DNA from: Streptomyces carpinensis
GTDB taxonomy: Bacteria; Actinomycetota; Actinomycetes; Streptomycetales; Streptomycetaceae
Direction: 5' to 3'
Assembly (NCBI RefSeq): GCF_002154505.1
Contig: NZ_MUBM01000001.1
Span: 1 to 32,098, forward strand
Length of the DNA: 32,098 nt
Numbering within the stretch: position 1 is the stretch's first letter; each line of letters opens with the position of its first letter. Positions 9,537 to 18,671 of this stretch are shown here, piece after piece. The position numbers and the translations under genes were made by a program. The notes under the pieces are model-generated. The model was not told the origin of the DNA, did no database searches, and was given only the letters and a program-made list of their open reading frames with translations.

Positions 9537-9661
9537 GGACGCCTCCTCGGGTGCGGTGTGCGTTCGGGCCGCGGGGCTGACGGACCTGAGGCCATATCAG
9601 CGCATAAACCGCATATCCCACACCCGCCACACCGGCGGTGGCGCGACTCCAGCCGGACGGC
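9537..9661 (-). promoter_or_regulatory. upstream region of operon B, likely promoter
   Basis: The gap between the VOC gene stop and the operon B binding-protein start contains a short hairpin (arms 9625-9630 and 9638-9643), which may be a weak terminator for the VOC gene. Next to it is an AT-rich patch at 9592-9620 with three ATATG/TATGCG-like elements on the minus strand. This is the only AT-rich stretch upstream of operon B and is the likeliest promoter, but I could not fix the boxes. Confidence 0.4.
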
Positions 9662-10054
9662 TCAGCCGCCCGGTTCGGCCGCCACCAGCTCGACCTCGAA
9701 CCCGTCGGCGTCGGCGAGGAAGCCCGCGTAGTGCCGCGGACCGCCGGCGTGGGGGTAGCGGTCGGCGAAGAGCGCCGTCCAGCCGTGCGCGGGCGCTTCC
9801 CTCATCAGCGCGTCCACCTCGGCGCGGCCGCCCGCGTGGAAGGCGAGGTGGTTCAGACCCGGACGCATCCGGTCGTGGCCGCCCTCGCGCATCGCCGGGG
9901 ACTGCTCGACGACGATGTACGTCGGGCCCAGCCGCCGGCTGCGGCCGTGCTCCCACTCCTGGTACGGGCGGTAGCCGAGGCGGCCGAGCAGCCAGCCCCA
10001 GGCGCCGATCGCGCGGGGCAGGTCGGGGACCCAGAGTTCGACGTGGTGCAGCAT
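9662..10054 (-). CDS. VOC-superfamily (glyoxalase-fold) protein
   Basis: A single-domain 130-residue protein with two beta-alpha-beta-beta-beta modules. It starts with LHHVELWVPDLPRA, typical of vicinal oxygen chelate proteins. Candidate metal ligands are His4, His69 (in LNHLAFH) and Glu122 (in DGFEVELV), the positions used by glyoxalase- and dioxygenase-type members. The ribosome site is poor: GAGGAG is about 13 bases from the ATG. It sits alone between the two peptide transporter operons, downstream of the operon A terminator and upstream of the operon B promoter region, so it is probably its own transcript or expressed by read-through. The family covers isomerases, lyases, resistance proteins and ring-cleavage enzymes; I cannot choose among them. 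Confidence 0.85.
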   Translation of the reverse strand: MLHHVELWVPDLPRAIGAWGWLLGRLGYRPYQEWEHGRSRRLGPTYIVVEQSPAMREGGHDRMRPGLNHLAFHAGGRAEVDALMREAPAHGWTALFADRYPHAGGPRHYAGFLADADGFEVELVAAEPGG

Positions 10055-10088
10055 GGGGCTCGCCCCACTCCTCTCGTGTCCTGAAACG

Positions 10089-10127
10089 CCGATTCCCGGC
10101 CCCCTGTGCCGGGGTGCCGGGAATCGG
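10089..10127 (-). terminator. terminator after operon A
   Basis: A 12-bp perfect stem (arms 10089-10100 and 10116-10127, CCGATTCCCGGC) whose loop can extend the pairing with CCCC/GGGG. It begins 17 bases after the stop codon of the last operon A gene. This strongly suggests that operon A ends here and does not run into the VOC gene and operon B. Confidence 0.8.
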
Positions 10128-10143
10128 TGAACGCATCGGGGAG

Positions 10144-11284
10144 CTACGCCGCGTGCACGACGTCCTTCTCCTCGGCGAAGTGGCAGGCCGACTCATGGGC
10201 CGCCGGGGAGTCCGAGCCCTTGAAGCGCTCGGGGATGGCGAGCAGCGGGACCTCCTCGGCGCACTTGTCCTGGGCCTTCCAGCAGCGGGTGCGGAAGCGG
10301 CAGCCCGAGGGCGGGTTGGCCGGGGAGGGCACGTCGCCGGTGAGGATGATCCGGTCCCGGTGCTCACGCGCCTCCGGGTCCGGCACCGGGACCGCCGACA
10401 GCAGCGCCTGGGTGTAGGGGTGCGTCGGGTGGTCGTAGATCTGCTCGTCCGTGCCGATCTCGGCCATCTTGCCGAGGTACATCACGCCCACGCGGTCGGA
10501 GATGTGCCGGACGATGGACAGGTCGTGCGCGATGAAGATGTAGGAGAGGTTGAACTCCTCCTGCAGCCGCTCCATCAGGTTGATGACCTGCGCCTGGACC
10601 GACACGTCCAGCGCGGACACCGGCTCGTCGCAGATGATGATCTCGGGGTTGAGCGCGAGGCCGCGGGCGATGCCGATGCGCTGGCGCTGACCGCCGGAGA
10701 ACTGGTGCGGGTAGCGGTTGATGTACTCCGGGTTGAGGCCGACGACGTCCAGCAGCTCCTGCACCTTGCGGCGCCGGTCGCCCTTCGGGGCCACCTCGGG
10801 GTGGATGTCGAAGGGCTCGCCGATGATGTCGCCCACCGTCATACGGGGGTTGAGCGAGGTGTACGGGTCCTGGAACACCATCTGGATGTTCCGGCGGACC
10901 GCCTTCAGCGCGCGCCCGGACAGCTTGGTGATGTCCTGGCCCTTGTAGAAGATCTCGCCCGCGGTCGCCCGCTCCAGGTGCATCAGGAGCTTGGCCACCG
11001 TCGACTTGCCGCAGCCGGACTCGCCCACGATGCCCAGGGTCTCGCCCTGGTACAGGTCGAAGGAGACGCCGTCGACGGCCTTGACCGCGCCGATCTGCCG
11101 CTTGAAGAGGATGCCCTGGGTGAGCGGGAAGTGCTTCTTCAGGTCACGCACCTGGAGAATCGGCTCGCCCCGCTCGACGGGCGCCTCGATCGCGGCGACC
11201 GCCTCCTCCTCGGAGTGGGCGTCGACGACGTCCACCTCGGAGACGTTCGGCGTGGCGTCCTGCGGCTCGTCGGTCTTGCCGAGC

Positions 11285-11292
<8 letters not shown>
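10144..11292 (-). CDS. peptide ABC transporter ATPase (OppF type), operon A
   Basis: This 382-residue ATPase has an acidic N-terminal extension of about 45 residues (rich in Glu/Asp/Val) that the operon B counterpart lacks. Walker [10 protein letters not shown], signature SGGQRQR, Walker B with DEPVSALD and the H-loop IAHDLS follow. The C-terminal tail carries Cx5Cx6C and a final cysteine in ACHF. The ATG at 11292 overlaps the preceding ATPase stop by eight bases and follows an AGGAG site, so the acidic extension looks genuine. It is the last gene of operon A, followed by a strong terminator. If this is the bldK operon, as gene order suggests, this subunit would energise import of a developmental peptide signal; that is inference. 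Confidence 0.9.
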
Positions 11293-12343
<1,051 letters not shown>

Positions 12344-12354
12344 GTACGCCTCCC

Positions 12355-13302
12355 TCAGCGCGTCTTCGGGTCGAGGGCGTTGCGGACCGCCTCACCGAGC
12401 ATGATGAACGCCAGCACCGTGATGCTGAGCATGATCGACGGGTAGAGCATGATCCACTGCGCCACCCGGATCGAGTTGCCGCCGTCGGAGATGTCGTTGC
12501 CCCACGACACGCCGTTCAGGCCGAGACCGAGGAACGACAGTGTGGCCTCCGCGCCGATGTAGACGCCGAGCGAGATCGTGGCGACGACGATCACCGGCGC
12601 CACCGCGTTGGGCAGCACATGGCGGAAGAGGATGCGCTGGGTTCCCGCACCGAGCGCCTTGGCCGCCTGGACGTAGTCCGTCGACTTGACGGTGATGACG
12701 GCGCCGCGCATCACGCGGGCCGTCTGCGTCCAGCCGAGGAAGGCCAGGGCGGCGATGACGACCGGGATGGTGCGGTCGGTGAAGGAGTTCAGCATCACCA
12801 TCGTACCGAGCAGGAACGGGATGCCGAAGAACATGTCCGTCACACGCGACAGGACGGCGTCGAGCCAGCCGCCGAAGTAGCCGGCGAGCATGCCGACCAG
12901 ACTGCCGAGGACGGTCACCACGAGGGTGGTTCCACCGCCGACCAGCAGCGAGGCGCGGGTGCCGTAGATGGCGCGGGCGTACACGCTGCGCCCCTGGGCG
13001 TCGTAGCCCAGCCAGTCGGCCGAGAACACGTTGCCGTAGTGCGGGTGCTGCAGGTAGTGGTTGGCCAGGTCCTTGTTGTTCGGATCGGCGCCCGTGAACA
13101 GGCTGGGCCAGAACGCCATCACCAGCAGCAGCAGGATCAGCACCGCGGAGACGATGAACACCCAGTTGGTGCGCAGGTCCTGCCAGGCGTCGCCCCACAG
13201 GCTGCGGGTCTTCTCCGCCTTGGGCTGCGGCAGTTCGGCGCCCGCGGCGGCGGACGCGGCGGCCGTTGCCGCCTCGTCGGCGGAAGTGGTCAGCTCAGGC
13301 AT
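12355..13302 (-). CDS. peptide ABC transporter permease (OppC type), operon A
   Basis: A 315-residue permease. An Ala/Glu-rich N-terminal region of about 30 residues leads to SLWGDAWQDLRTN and the first helix (about 45-63). An extracytoplasmic loop and five more helices follow, with the EAA motif in AKALGAGTQRILFRHVLPNA. I chose the ATG at 13302 because it overlaps the previous permease stop by eight bases and has GAGG just upstream; the longer open frame to 13449 is antisense-like filler over the neighbouring gene. It ends in RNALDPKTR, as in the operon B protein. It forms the channel with the OppB-type permease. Confidence 0.9.
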   Translation of the reverse strand: MPELTTSADEAATAAASAAAGAELPQPKAEKTRSLWGDAWQDLRTNWVFIVSAVLILLLLVMAFWPSLFTGADPNNKDLANHYLQHPHYGNVFSADWLGYDAQGRSVYARAIYGTRASLLVGGGTTLVVTVLGSLVGMLAGYFGGWLDAVLSRVTDMFFGIPFLLGTMVMLNSFTDRTIPVVIAALAFLGWTQTARVMRGAVITVKSTDYVQAAKALGAGTQRILFRHVLPNAVAPVIVVATISLGVYIGAEATLSFLGLGLNGVSWGNDISDGGNSIRVAQWIMLYPSIMLSITVLAFIMLGEAVRNALDPKTR

Positions 13303-14227
13303 AACGGATCCTCGGGTCCAGGACCGCGTACAGCAGGTCGACGATAAGGCTGGTGAAGAGGTACACGAGGACGAGGATGGTGACCAGGCCGACCAGCGTG
13401 GTGCCCTCCCGACGCACGATCGACTGGTAGATCGTTCCGCCGACACCATGGATGTTGAAGATGCCCTCGGTCACGATCGCGCCGCCCATCAGGGCGCCGA
13501 GGTCGGTGCCGAGGAAGGTGACGACCGGGATGAGGGAGTTGCGCAGCAGGTGCACGCCGACCACCCGGCGGCGCGGCAGGCCCTTGGCGATGGCCGTACG
13601 CATGAAGTCGGCCCGCATGTTCTCCGCCACCGAGGTACGGGTCAGCCGGGCCACGTAGGCCAGCGAGGCACTGGCCAGCACGATGGCGGGCAGCAGCAAC
13701 TGGCTGAAGTCGCTGTCGTCGCTCACCGAGGGTTCCAGCAGGTTCAGCTGGAAGGCGAACACCGTCTGCAGGATGTAGCCGAGCACGAAGACCGGCACCG
13801 AGATCAGCAGCAGCGTCACGAAGAGAATGGCGGTGTCGGCCGCCTTGCCGGCGCGCATGCCGGAGATGACACCGAGAACGATGCCGAGGACGGCCTCGAT
13901 GACGAACGCGAAGCCGGCGAGGCGGAGCGTCACCGGGAAGGCGTCGCCCAGGATGTCGGTGACCGGGCGGCCGCTGGCGATCTGCGTCCCGAAGTCGAGA
14001 TGCAGGATCATGCCCTTCATGTAGTTGAAGTACTGGACCAGGACCGGCTTGTCGAGGCCGTACTGGTGCCGCAGCGACTCCAGTACCGCCGGGCTCCCGC
14101 CCTTGTCGCCGAAGAGCCCGCGCACGGGGTCTCCGGGCAGGGCGTAGACCATCAGGAATATCAGCAGGGTCGTCCCGATGAAGACCGGGATCATCTGGAG
14201 CAGTCGTCGTGCGACATAGCGCCCCAT
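13295..14227 (-). CDS. peptide ABC transporter permease (OppB type), operon A
   Basis: A 310-residue permease beginning with ARRLLQMIPVFIGTT in the first helix. A long extracytoplasmic loop follows, then five further helices, with the EAA motif in AIAKGLPRRRVVGVHLLRN and the conserved DPRIRYA C-terminus. Its ATG (14227) has a good GGAGG site. Unlike its operon B counterpart it does not follow directly on the binding-protein gene: two strong inverted repeats lie in the 168-base gap, so its expression probably depends on read-through of a partial terminator. Confidence 0.92.
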   Translation of the reverse strand: MGRYVARRLLQMIPVFIGTTLLIFLMVYALPGDPVRGLFGDKGGSPAVLESLRHQYGLDKPVLVQYFNYMKGMILHLDFGTQIASGRPVTDILGDAFPVTLRLAGFAFVIEAVLGIVLGVISGMRAGKAADTAILFVTLLLISVPVFVLGYILQTVFAFQLNLLEPSVSDDSDFSQLLLPAIVLASASLAYVARLTRTSVAENMRADFMRTAIAKGLPRRRVVGVHLLRNSLIPVVTFLGTDLGALMGGAIVTEGIFNIHGVGGTIYQSIVRREGTTLVGLVTILVLVYLFTSLIVDLLYAVLDPRIRYA

Positions 14228-14254
14228 GGTGCCTCCATGTCAGTCACAGCGGCA

Positions 14255-14319
14255 GGCCCTTTTCGCCGCGCACGAGCGGTTTCCTGAACGGATTCCGTGC
14301 ATACGCGGCGAAAAGGGCC
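14255..14319 (-). promoter_or_regulatory. long inverted repeat before the operon A permease
   Basis: A perfect 16-bp inverted repeat (arms 14255-14270 and 14304-14319, GGCCCTTTTCGCCGCG). The 33-base loop can add four to five inner pairs (14271-14274 with 14296-14299). It lies 27 bases before the permease ATG and 20 bases beyond a second hairpin. In RNA it would form a stable stem with a U-run inside one arm. It could act as an attenuator, an mRNA stabiliser for the binding-protein transcript, or a mobile palindromic element. Operon B has nothing like it. Confidence 0.65.
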
Positions 14320-14338
14320 CCCCGGCCGATCGGCCGAC

Positions 14339-14373
14339 GCCGTGCCGCACCTGTGGTGAAGGTGCGGCACGGC
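14339..14373 (-). terminator. hairpin right after the operon A binding-protein gene
   Basis: A perfect 14-bp stem (arms 14339-14352 and 14360-14373, GCCGTGCCGCACCT) with a seven-base loop, beginning 22 bases after the stop codon. A short palindrome (CGGCCGATCGGCCG) follows it. Partial termination after the binding-protein gene is a known way to make more receptor than membrane complex in ABC operons. Confidence 0.75.
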
Positions 14374-14395
14374 ACACGCTGTTCGTCGTCAGCGG

Positions 14396-16018
14396 TTACT
14401 TCTTGACCTGAACGCCGGTCAGGATCGGGTCGCCGTCCTGGGCGTACTTGACGCCGGTGACCTTCTCCGAGTAGCCCGCGTTGACCTTGTAGTACCAGAG
14501 CGGAATGCTCGGCATGTACTTCGGCAGGTCCTTCTCGATCTGCTGGTACAGCTTCTCCGACTCGTCCAGCGTCTTGGCGGCGTCCGCCTTGGCGATCAGG
14601 TCGTCGATCTCCTTGCTGGAGAAGCCGCCCTGGTTGCCGTCGGACTTGGTGCCGAACAGGTCGCGGATGAAGTTGGAGATGAACGGGTAGTCGAGCACCC
14701 AGCCGGAGCGGTACAGCGACTTGACCTGCTTGTTGTCCCGGGCGTTGAGGTCCGCCTGGAAGTCGGCCTTGGAGTCGCCGGTGCACGCCACGCCGGTGGC
14801 CTTGGTGATGGAGCCGCAGACGGCCTCCACCCACTCCTTGTGACCGCCGTCCGCGTTGTACTGGATGGAGATCTTGTTGCCCGGGACGCCGCCGCCCTCC
14901 TTGATGAGCGCCTTGGCCTTGGCCGGGTCGTACTTGGTGACGTCACCGGCGGCGTCCGGCTGGTAGCCGAGGACGCCCTTGGCCACCCAGCCGGTCGCGG
15001 GCTCACGGGTGCCCTGGAGCACGGTCTTGGTGATGGTGTCGCGGTCGATCGCCATCGACAGACCCTGGAGGACCTTCGGGTTGATGTCCTTCCACTGCTT
15101 GGTGTAGAAGGCCACCGCGATGGTCTGGATCGCCGAGTACGACTGGTCCACGGCGCGGTCGCCGAGGTCCTGCTTGTAGACCGGCAGGTCACGCGGGGCG
15201 ACCTGGCGCATCACGTCGAGGTTGCCGGACTTCAGGTCCTGGTAGGCCGTCTCCAGCTTGGAGTAGTTCTTGAAGACCACTCCACCGTTCTTCGCGGCGT
15301 TCGGGCCCTTGTAGCCGTCGAACTTGGTGACCTCGATCTGCTTGTTGTGGTCCCAGCTGACGAACTTGTAGGGACCGTTGCCGATCGGGTGCTCACCGGC
15401 GGCCTTCGGGTCCTTGTAGAAGGACTCGGGCAGCGGGTCGAAGACCTCGTAGCCGAGCTTGTACACGAAGTACGGCATCGGCTTGGAGAGGGTGATGGTG
15501 AAGGTGTTGTCGTCGACGACCTTCAGGCCGGACATCTTGTCGGCCTTCGGCTTGCCCTTGGCCGGGGCCACGTCGTCGTAGCCCTGGATGTCGGAGAACC
15601 AGAAGCTGTTGGTCTGCTTGTTGGCCGGGTTGGCGGCCCAGTTCCAGGCGTTGACGTAGGACGTGGCGGTCACCGGGGTGCCGTCGTGGAACGTCCAGCC
15701 CGGCTTCAGCTTGACCGTGAAGGTCTTGTTGTCGCTGCTGTCGATCGACTGGGCGTTGACGTTGACGATCTTGCCGCTGCTGTCGTAGTCGACGAGCCCG
15801 GAGAACAGCGACTTGATGACGATGCTGCCGTTGGACTCCATGGTGTTCGCCGGCTGCAGCGGGTTCTGCGGCTCGCCCACCTCGACCGAGAACTTGCCGT
15901 TCGGGTCGACCGCGGCCTTGCTCTCGCCGCCCTTGTCACCACCGCCGCCACAGGCCGTCGCGCCCAGCGCCACAACCGCGGCTATCGCAACCCACTTGGC
16001 GCTCTTGGCACCACGCAT
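14396..16018 (-). CDS. family-5 peptide-binding lipoprotein, operon A (BldKB-like candidate)
   Basis: The 540-residue receptor of operon A. The signal peptide ends in lipobox GATAC, with Cys23 as the predicted lipid anchor. The mature protein shows the SBP_bac_5 pattern, including VGEPQNPLQPANTME and VKLKPGWTFHDGTPVTATSYVNAWN. I chose ATG 16018 because GGAGGAG lies seven bases upstream; the ATG at 16033 sits inside that ribosome site. It is the first gene of the operon, preceded by about 600 gene-free bases. Gene order relative to typA and succinate dehydrogenase suggests the bldK locus, whose binding protein BldKB imports a signal needed for aerial hyphae. My memory of the S. coelicolor order places a permease gene first, so I give no symbol. 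Confidence 0.9.
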   Translation of the reverse strand: MRGAKSAKWVAIAAVVALGATACGGGGDKGGESKAAVDPNGKFSVEVGEPQNPLQPANTMESNGSIVIKSLFSGLVDYDSSGKIVNVNAQSIDSSDNKTFTVKLKPGWTFHDGTPVTATSYVNAWNWAANPANKQTNSFWFSDIQGYDDVAPAKGKPKADKMSGLKVVDDNTFTITLSKPMPYFVYKLGYEVFDPLPESFYKDPKAAGEHPIGNGPYKFVSWDHNKQIEVTKFDGYKGPNAAKNGGVVFKNYSKLETAYQDLKSGNLDVMRQVAPRDLPVYKQDLGDRAVDQSYSAIQTIAVAFYTKQWKDINPKVLQGLSMAIDRDTITKTVLQGTREPATGWVAKGVLGYQPDAAGDVTKYDPAKAKALIKEGGGVPGNKISIQYNADGGHKEWVEAVCGSITKATGVACTGDSKADFQADLNARDNKQVKSLYRSGWVLDYPFISNFIRDLFGTKSDGNQGGFSSKEIDDLIAKADAAKTLDESEKLYQQIEKDLPKYMPSIPLWYYKVNAGYSEKVTGVKYAQDGDPILTGVQVKK

Positions 16019-16561
16019 GGGGCTCCTCCTCATGAGTCCATTGGTTCACCGCATGGAGGGGCACACGACGCATCACCGTTACCGGTGCCTGAAATGGTCA
16101 GGTGCCCCCGCGCTCGTGAGTCGGCGCCGCCAGCAGCGCGTGACCCGTTGATTCGAGCTCTACGCGCCTAACTATCTGCCATCCGAACCGGAGCGAACCA
16201 CACCTTCGAGGTCTCGGTTCGATCACACCTGCCGCCTACTTCTTCCAAAATCCGGACAAAGGGTTTGGTGAAAGATCCCTGCGAAACGGACTTGTTACAC
16301 AACTATCGGGCGATGCTGTCCGGATAGCGGACACAAGGGGAGAGAAAACCGGTTGCGTGGAACGGCGGAGCGGTCTCTGTCGACGCCGTCGACGACCTGC
16401 GCGCGGGACAGACCGGCGCGAGGGGCCCGATAAGCCCCAGATTCCAGCCACTCTAACAACGGGGCACTACCCGCCGGGGCAGGAGTGAGCGACCTGACGC
16501 GCGTTTATAGGGAAAACCCTTTACGGCCCTGACGGGGCCGCCGCCTTTCGCCGAATACGCG
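16019..16561. promoter_or_regulatory. gene-free region upstream of operon A
   Basis: This 0.5 kb stretch separates operon A from the typA terminator and holds no credible gene. It is less G+C-rich than its flanks, especially at 16140-16330. It contains a weak hairpin in the leader (CCTGA/TCAGG near 16088-16102), an inverted repeat TGTCCG-GATAG-CGGACA at about 16317-16333, and AGGG-AAAA-CCCT at about 16509-16520. The site at 16441-16450 read on the minus strand (TGGCTGGAAT) matches nine of ten positions of the AdpA consensus TGGCSNGWWY as I remember it. I could not place -35 and -10 boxes with confidence. The length and AT content point to a long regulated leader or several binding sites. Confidence 0.45.
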
Positions 16562-16592
16562 AGGGCCTGCCCGGTGTTACCGGGCAGGCCCT
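16562..16592. terminator. terminator after typA
   Basis: A perfect 14-bp stem with a three-base loop (arms 16562-16575 and 16579-16592, AGGGCCTGCCCGGT). It lies 33 bases after the typA stop. On the plus strand it is followed by TTTT, so it would also stop any transcript entering from operon A's direction. It is one of the clearest intrinsic terminators in the window. Confidence 0.88.
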
Positions 16593-16624
16593 TTTCACGT
16601 CCGACGGCCGGGAGCCGCCGTCGC

Positions 16625-18541
16625 TCAGCTGTGCTTGGCCCTGCTGGCCGCGCGGGCGCGCTCGCGCTGGTCGAGGGCGACCTTGCGGATGCGGACCGCC
16701 TCCGGGGTCACCTCGACGCACTCGTCGTCGCGGCAGAACTCCAGGGACTGCTCCAGGGAGAGCTTGCGCGGCGGGACGATCGACTCGGTCACGTCGGCGG
16801 TCGAGGACCGCATGTTGGTGAGCTTCTTCTCCTTGGTGATGTTGACGTCCATGTCGTCGGAGCGGGAGTTCTCTCCGACGATCATGCCCTCGTACACCTC
16901 GGTGCCGGGCTCCACGAAGAGCACACCGCGCTCCTGGAGGTTGGTCATCGCGAAGGCGGTGACGGCGCCGGAGCGGTCGGCGACCAGGGAGCCGTTGTTG
17001 CGGGTCTGCAGCGTGCCGAACCAGGGCTCGAAGCCCTCGTGGATGGAGTGGCCGATGCCGGTGCCGCGGGTCTGGGTCAGGAACTCGGTACGGAAGCCGA
17101 TCAGGCCGCGAGAGGGGACGACGAACTCCATGCGGACCCAGCCGGAGCCGTGGTTGGACATGTTGTCCATGCGGCCCTTGCGCACGCCCATGAGCTGCGT
17201 GACGGCGCCCATGTGCTCCTCGGGCACGTCGACGGTCATGCGCTCGACCGGCTCGTACGTCTTGCCGTCGACGTCCTTGGTGACCACCTGCGGCTTGCCG
17301 ACGGTCAGCTCGTAGCCCTCGCGGCGCATGGTCTCCACCAGGATGGCCAGCGCCAGCTCGCCGCGGCCCTGGACCTCCCAGGCGTCCGGGCGCTCGGTGT
17401 CGAGGACGCGGAGGCTGACGTTACCGATCAGCTCGCGGTCCAGGCGGTCCTTGACCTGGCGGGCGGTGACCTTGCGGTCCTTGACGGCCGCCTTCGCGTC
17501 GGCGCCCTTGCCGGTGCCGCCGCGGCCGACCAGCGGGGAGGTGTTGGTGCCGATGGTCATGGAGATCGCGGGCTCGTCGACCGTGATCAGGGGCAGCGCG
17601 ACCGGGTTCTCCGGGTCGGCCAGCGTCTCACCGATCATGATGTCGGGGATGCCGGCGACGGCGCAGATGTCACCGGGGCCGGCCTTCTCGGCGGGCTTGC
17701 GGGTGAGCGCCTCGGTCATCATCAGCTCGGAGATGCGCACGTTCTGCACGGTGCCGTCGCGCTTGATCCACGCGACCGTCTGGCCCTTGCGCAGCTCGCC
17801 CTGCTCCACGCGCAGCAGCGCGATACGGCCGAGGAAGTTGTCGGCGTCCAGGTTGGTGACGTGGGCCTGGAGCGGGGCGTCGGCGTCGTAGGTCGGGGCC
17901 GGGATGTGCTCCAGGATGGTGGAGAAGAACGGCTCCAGGCTGGTGGAGTCGGCCGGGACCGTGCCGTTCTCCGGCTTGGTGAGCGACGCGATGCCGTCAC
18001 GGCCACAGGCGTAGACGATCGGGAACTCGATCTGCTCCTCGTCGGCGTCCAGGTCGAGGAAGAGGTCGTAGGTCTCGTTGACGACCTCGTCGATCCGGGC
18101 GTCGGGGCGGTCCGTCTTGTTGATGCACAGGATGACGGGGAGCCGGGCCTGGAGCGCCTTGCGCAGCACGAAGCGGGTCTGCGGCAGCGGGCCCTCGGAG
18201 GCGTCGACCAGCAGCACGACACCGTCGACCATCGACAGACCCCGCTCGACCTCGCCGCCGAAGTCGGCGTGGCCGGGGGTGTCGATGATGTTGATCGTGA
18301 TGGGGTCCCCGCCGTCCTTGGGGTGGTACTTCACCGCCGTGTTCTTGGCGAGGATCGTGATGCCCTTCTCACGCTCCAGGTCGTTCGAGTCCATCATGCG
18401 GTCGTCGACCGAGTCGAGCTGGTGGGCGGCGAAGGCGCCGGCCTGCTTCAGCATGCCGTCGACGATGGTCGTCTTGCCGTGGTCGACGTGGGCGACGATG
18501 GCGACGTTGCGGATGTCGTGACGCGTAGTGGACGCGGCCAT
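16625..18541 (-). CDS. typA: TypA/BipA, ribosome-associated translational GTPase
   Basis: A 638-residue member of the EF-G-like GTPases that bind the 70S ribosome and help ribosome assembly and stress adaptation. G1 is AHVDHGKT (residues 17-24), the switch region includes [12 protein letters not shown]3 is DTPGHADF and G4 is NKTDRPDA. Domains 2, 3 and 5 and the BipA-specific C-terminal domain follow. The length is normal. The start at ATG 18541 gives the conserved [20 protein letters not shown]-terminus; earlier in-frame codons encode low-quality sequence. The ribosome site GGGAG is slightly distant. It is flanked by terminators on both sides, so it appears to be monocistronic. Confidence 0.95.
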   Translation of the reverse strand: MAASTTRHDIRNVAIVAHVDHGKTTIVDGMLKQAGAFAAHQLDSVDDRMMDSNDLEREKGITILAKNTAVKYHPKDGGDPITINIIDTPGHADFGGEVERGLSMVDGVVLLVDASEGPLPQTRFVLRKALQARLPVILCINKTDRPDARIDEVVNETYDLFLDLDADEEQIEFPIVYACGRDGIASLTKPENGTVPADSTSLEPFFSTILEHIPAPTYDADAPLQAHVTNLDADNFLGRIALLRVEQGELRKGQTVAWIKRDGTVQNVRISELMMTEALTRKPAEKAGPGDICAVAGIPDIMIGETLADPENPVALPLITVDEPAISMTIGTNTSPLVGRGGTGKGADAKAAVKDRKVTARQVKDRLDRELIGNVSLRVLDTERPDAWEVQGRGELALAILVETMRREGYELTVGKPQVVTKDVDGKTYEPVERMTVDVPEEHMGAVTQLMGVRKGRMDNMSNHGSGWVRMEFVVPSRGLIGFRTEFLTQTRGTGIGHSIHEGFEPWFGTLQTRNNGSLVADRSGAVTAFAMTNLQERGVLFVEPGTEVYEGMIVGENSRSDDMDVNITKEKKLTNMRSSTADVTESIVPPRKLSLEQSLEFCRDDECVEVTPEAVRIRKVALDQRERARAASRAKHS

Positions 18542-18639
18542 ATTGAGGCGTACTCCCGGAGTGTGCGGACGGCTGCGCGTACGTCCTCGGTACGCGCGCC
18601 CTGCCGGGCTGAACACGCCACGGCCTCACCCCATGGTAC

Positions 18640-18662
18640 GGGGCCGCTGAAGCAGCGGCCCC
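18640..18662 (-). terminator. terminator after the orphan binding-protein gene
   Basis: A nine-base-pair perfect stem (GGGGCCGCT / AGCGGCCCC) with a five-base loop starting ten bases after the stop codon at 18672. It separates the orphan binding-protein gene from typA, about 100 bases downstream on the same strand. Confidence 0.75.
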
Positions 18663-18671
18663 CGGAGGACC

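Noticed and set aside
6693..9731. A 1012-codon plus-strand open frame and a 961-codon minus-strand frame (6745-9630) over operon B
   Set aside because: Both run through well-recognised transporter genes in other frames. Their products are Gly/Val/Asp- or Arg/Pro-rich without domains, a usual effect of high G+C content.
13303..13449. Longer start for the operon A OppC-type permease
   Set aside because: The added residues are Ser/Thr/Cys-rich shadow of the upstream permease; ATG 13302 has the conserved eight-base overlap and ribosome site.
16019..16200. A riboswitch in the operon A leader
   Set aside because: Only a short five-base-pair stem is visible; no known riboswitch core could be recognised.
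16236..16451. A 71-codon minus-strand frame upstream of operon A
   Set aside because: No ribosome site, Arg/Ser-rich product with no conserved look; the stretch is better explained as a regulatory gap.
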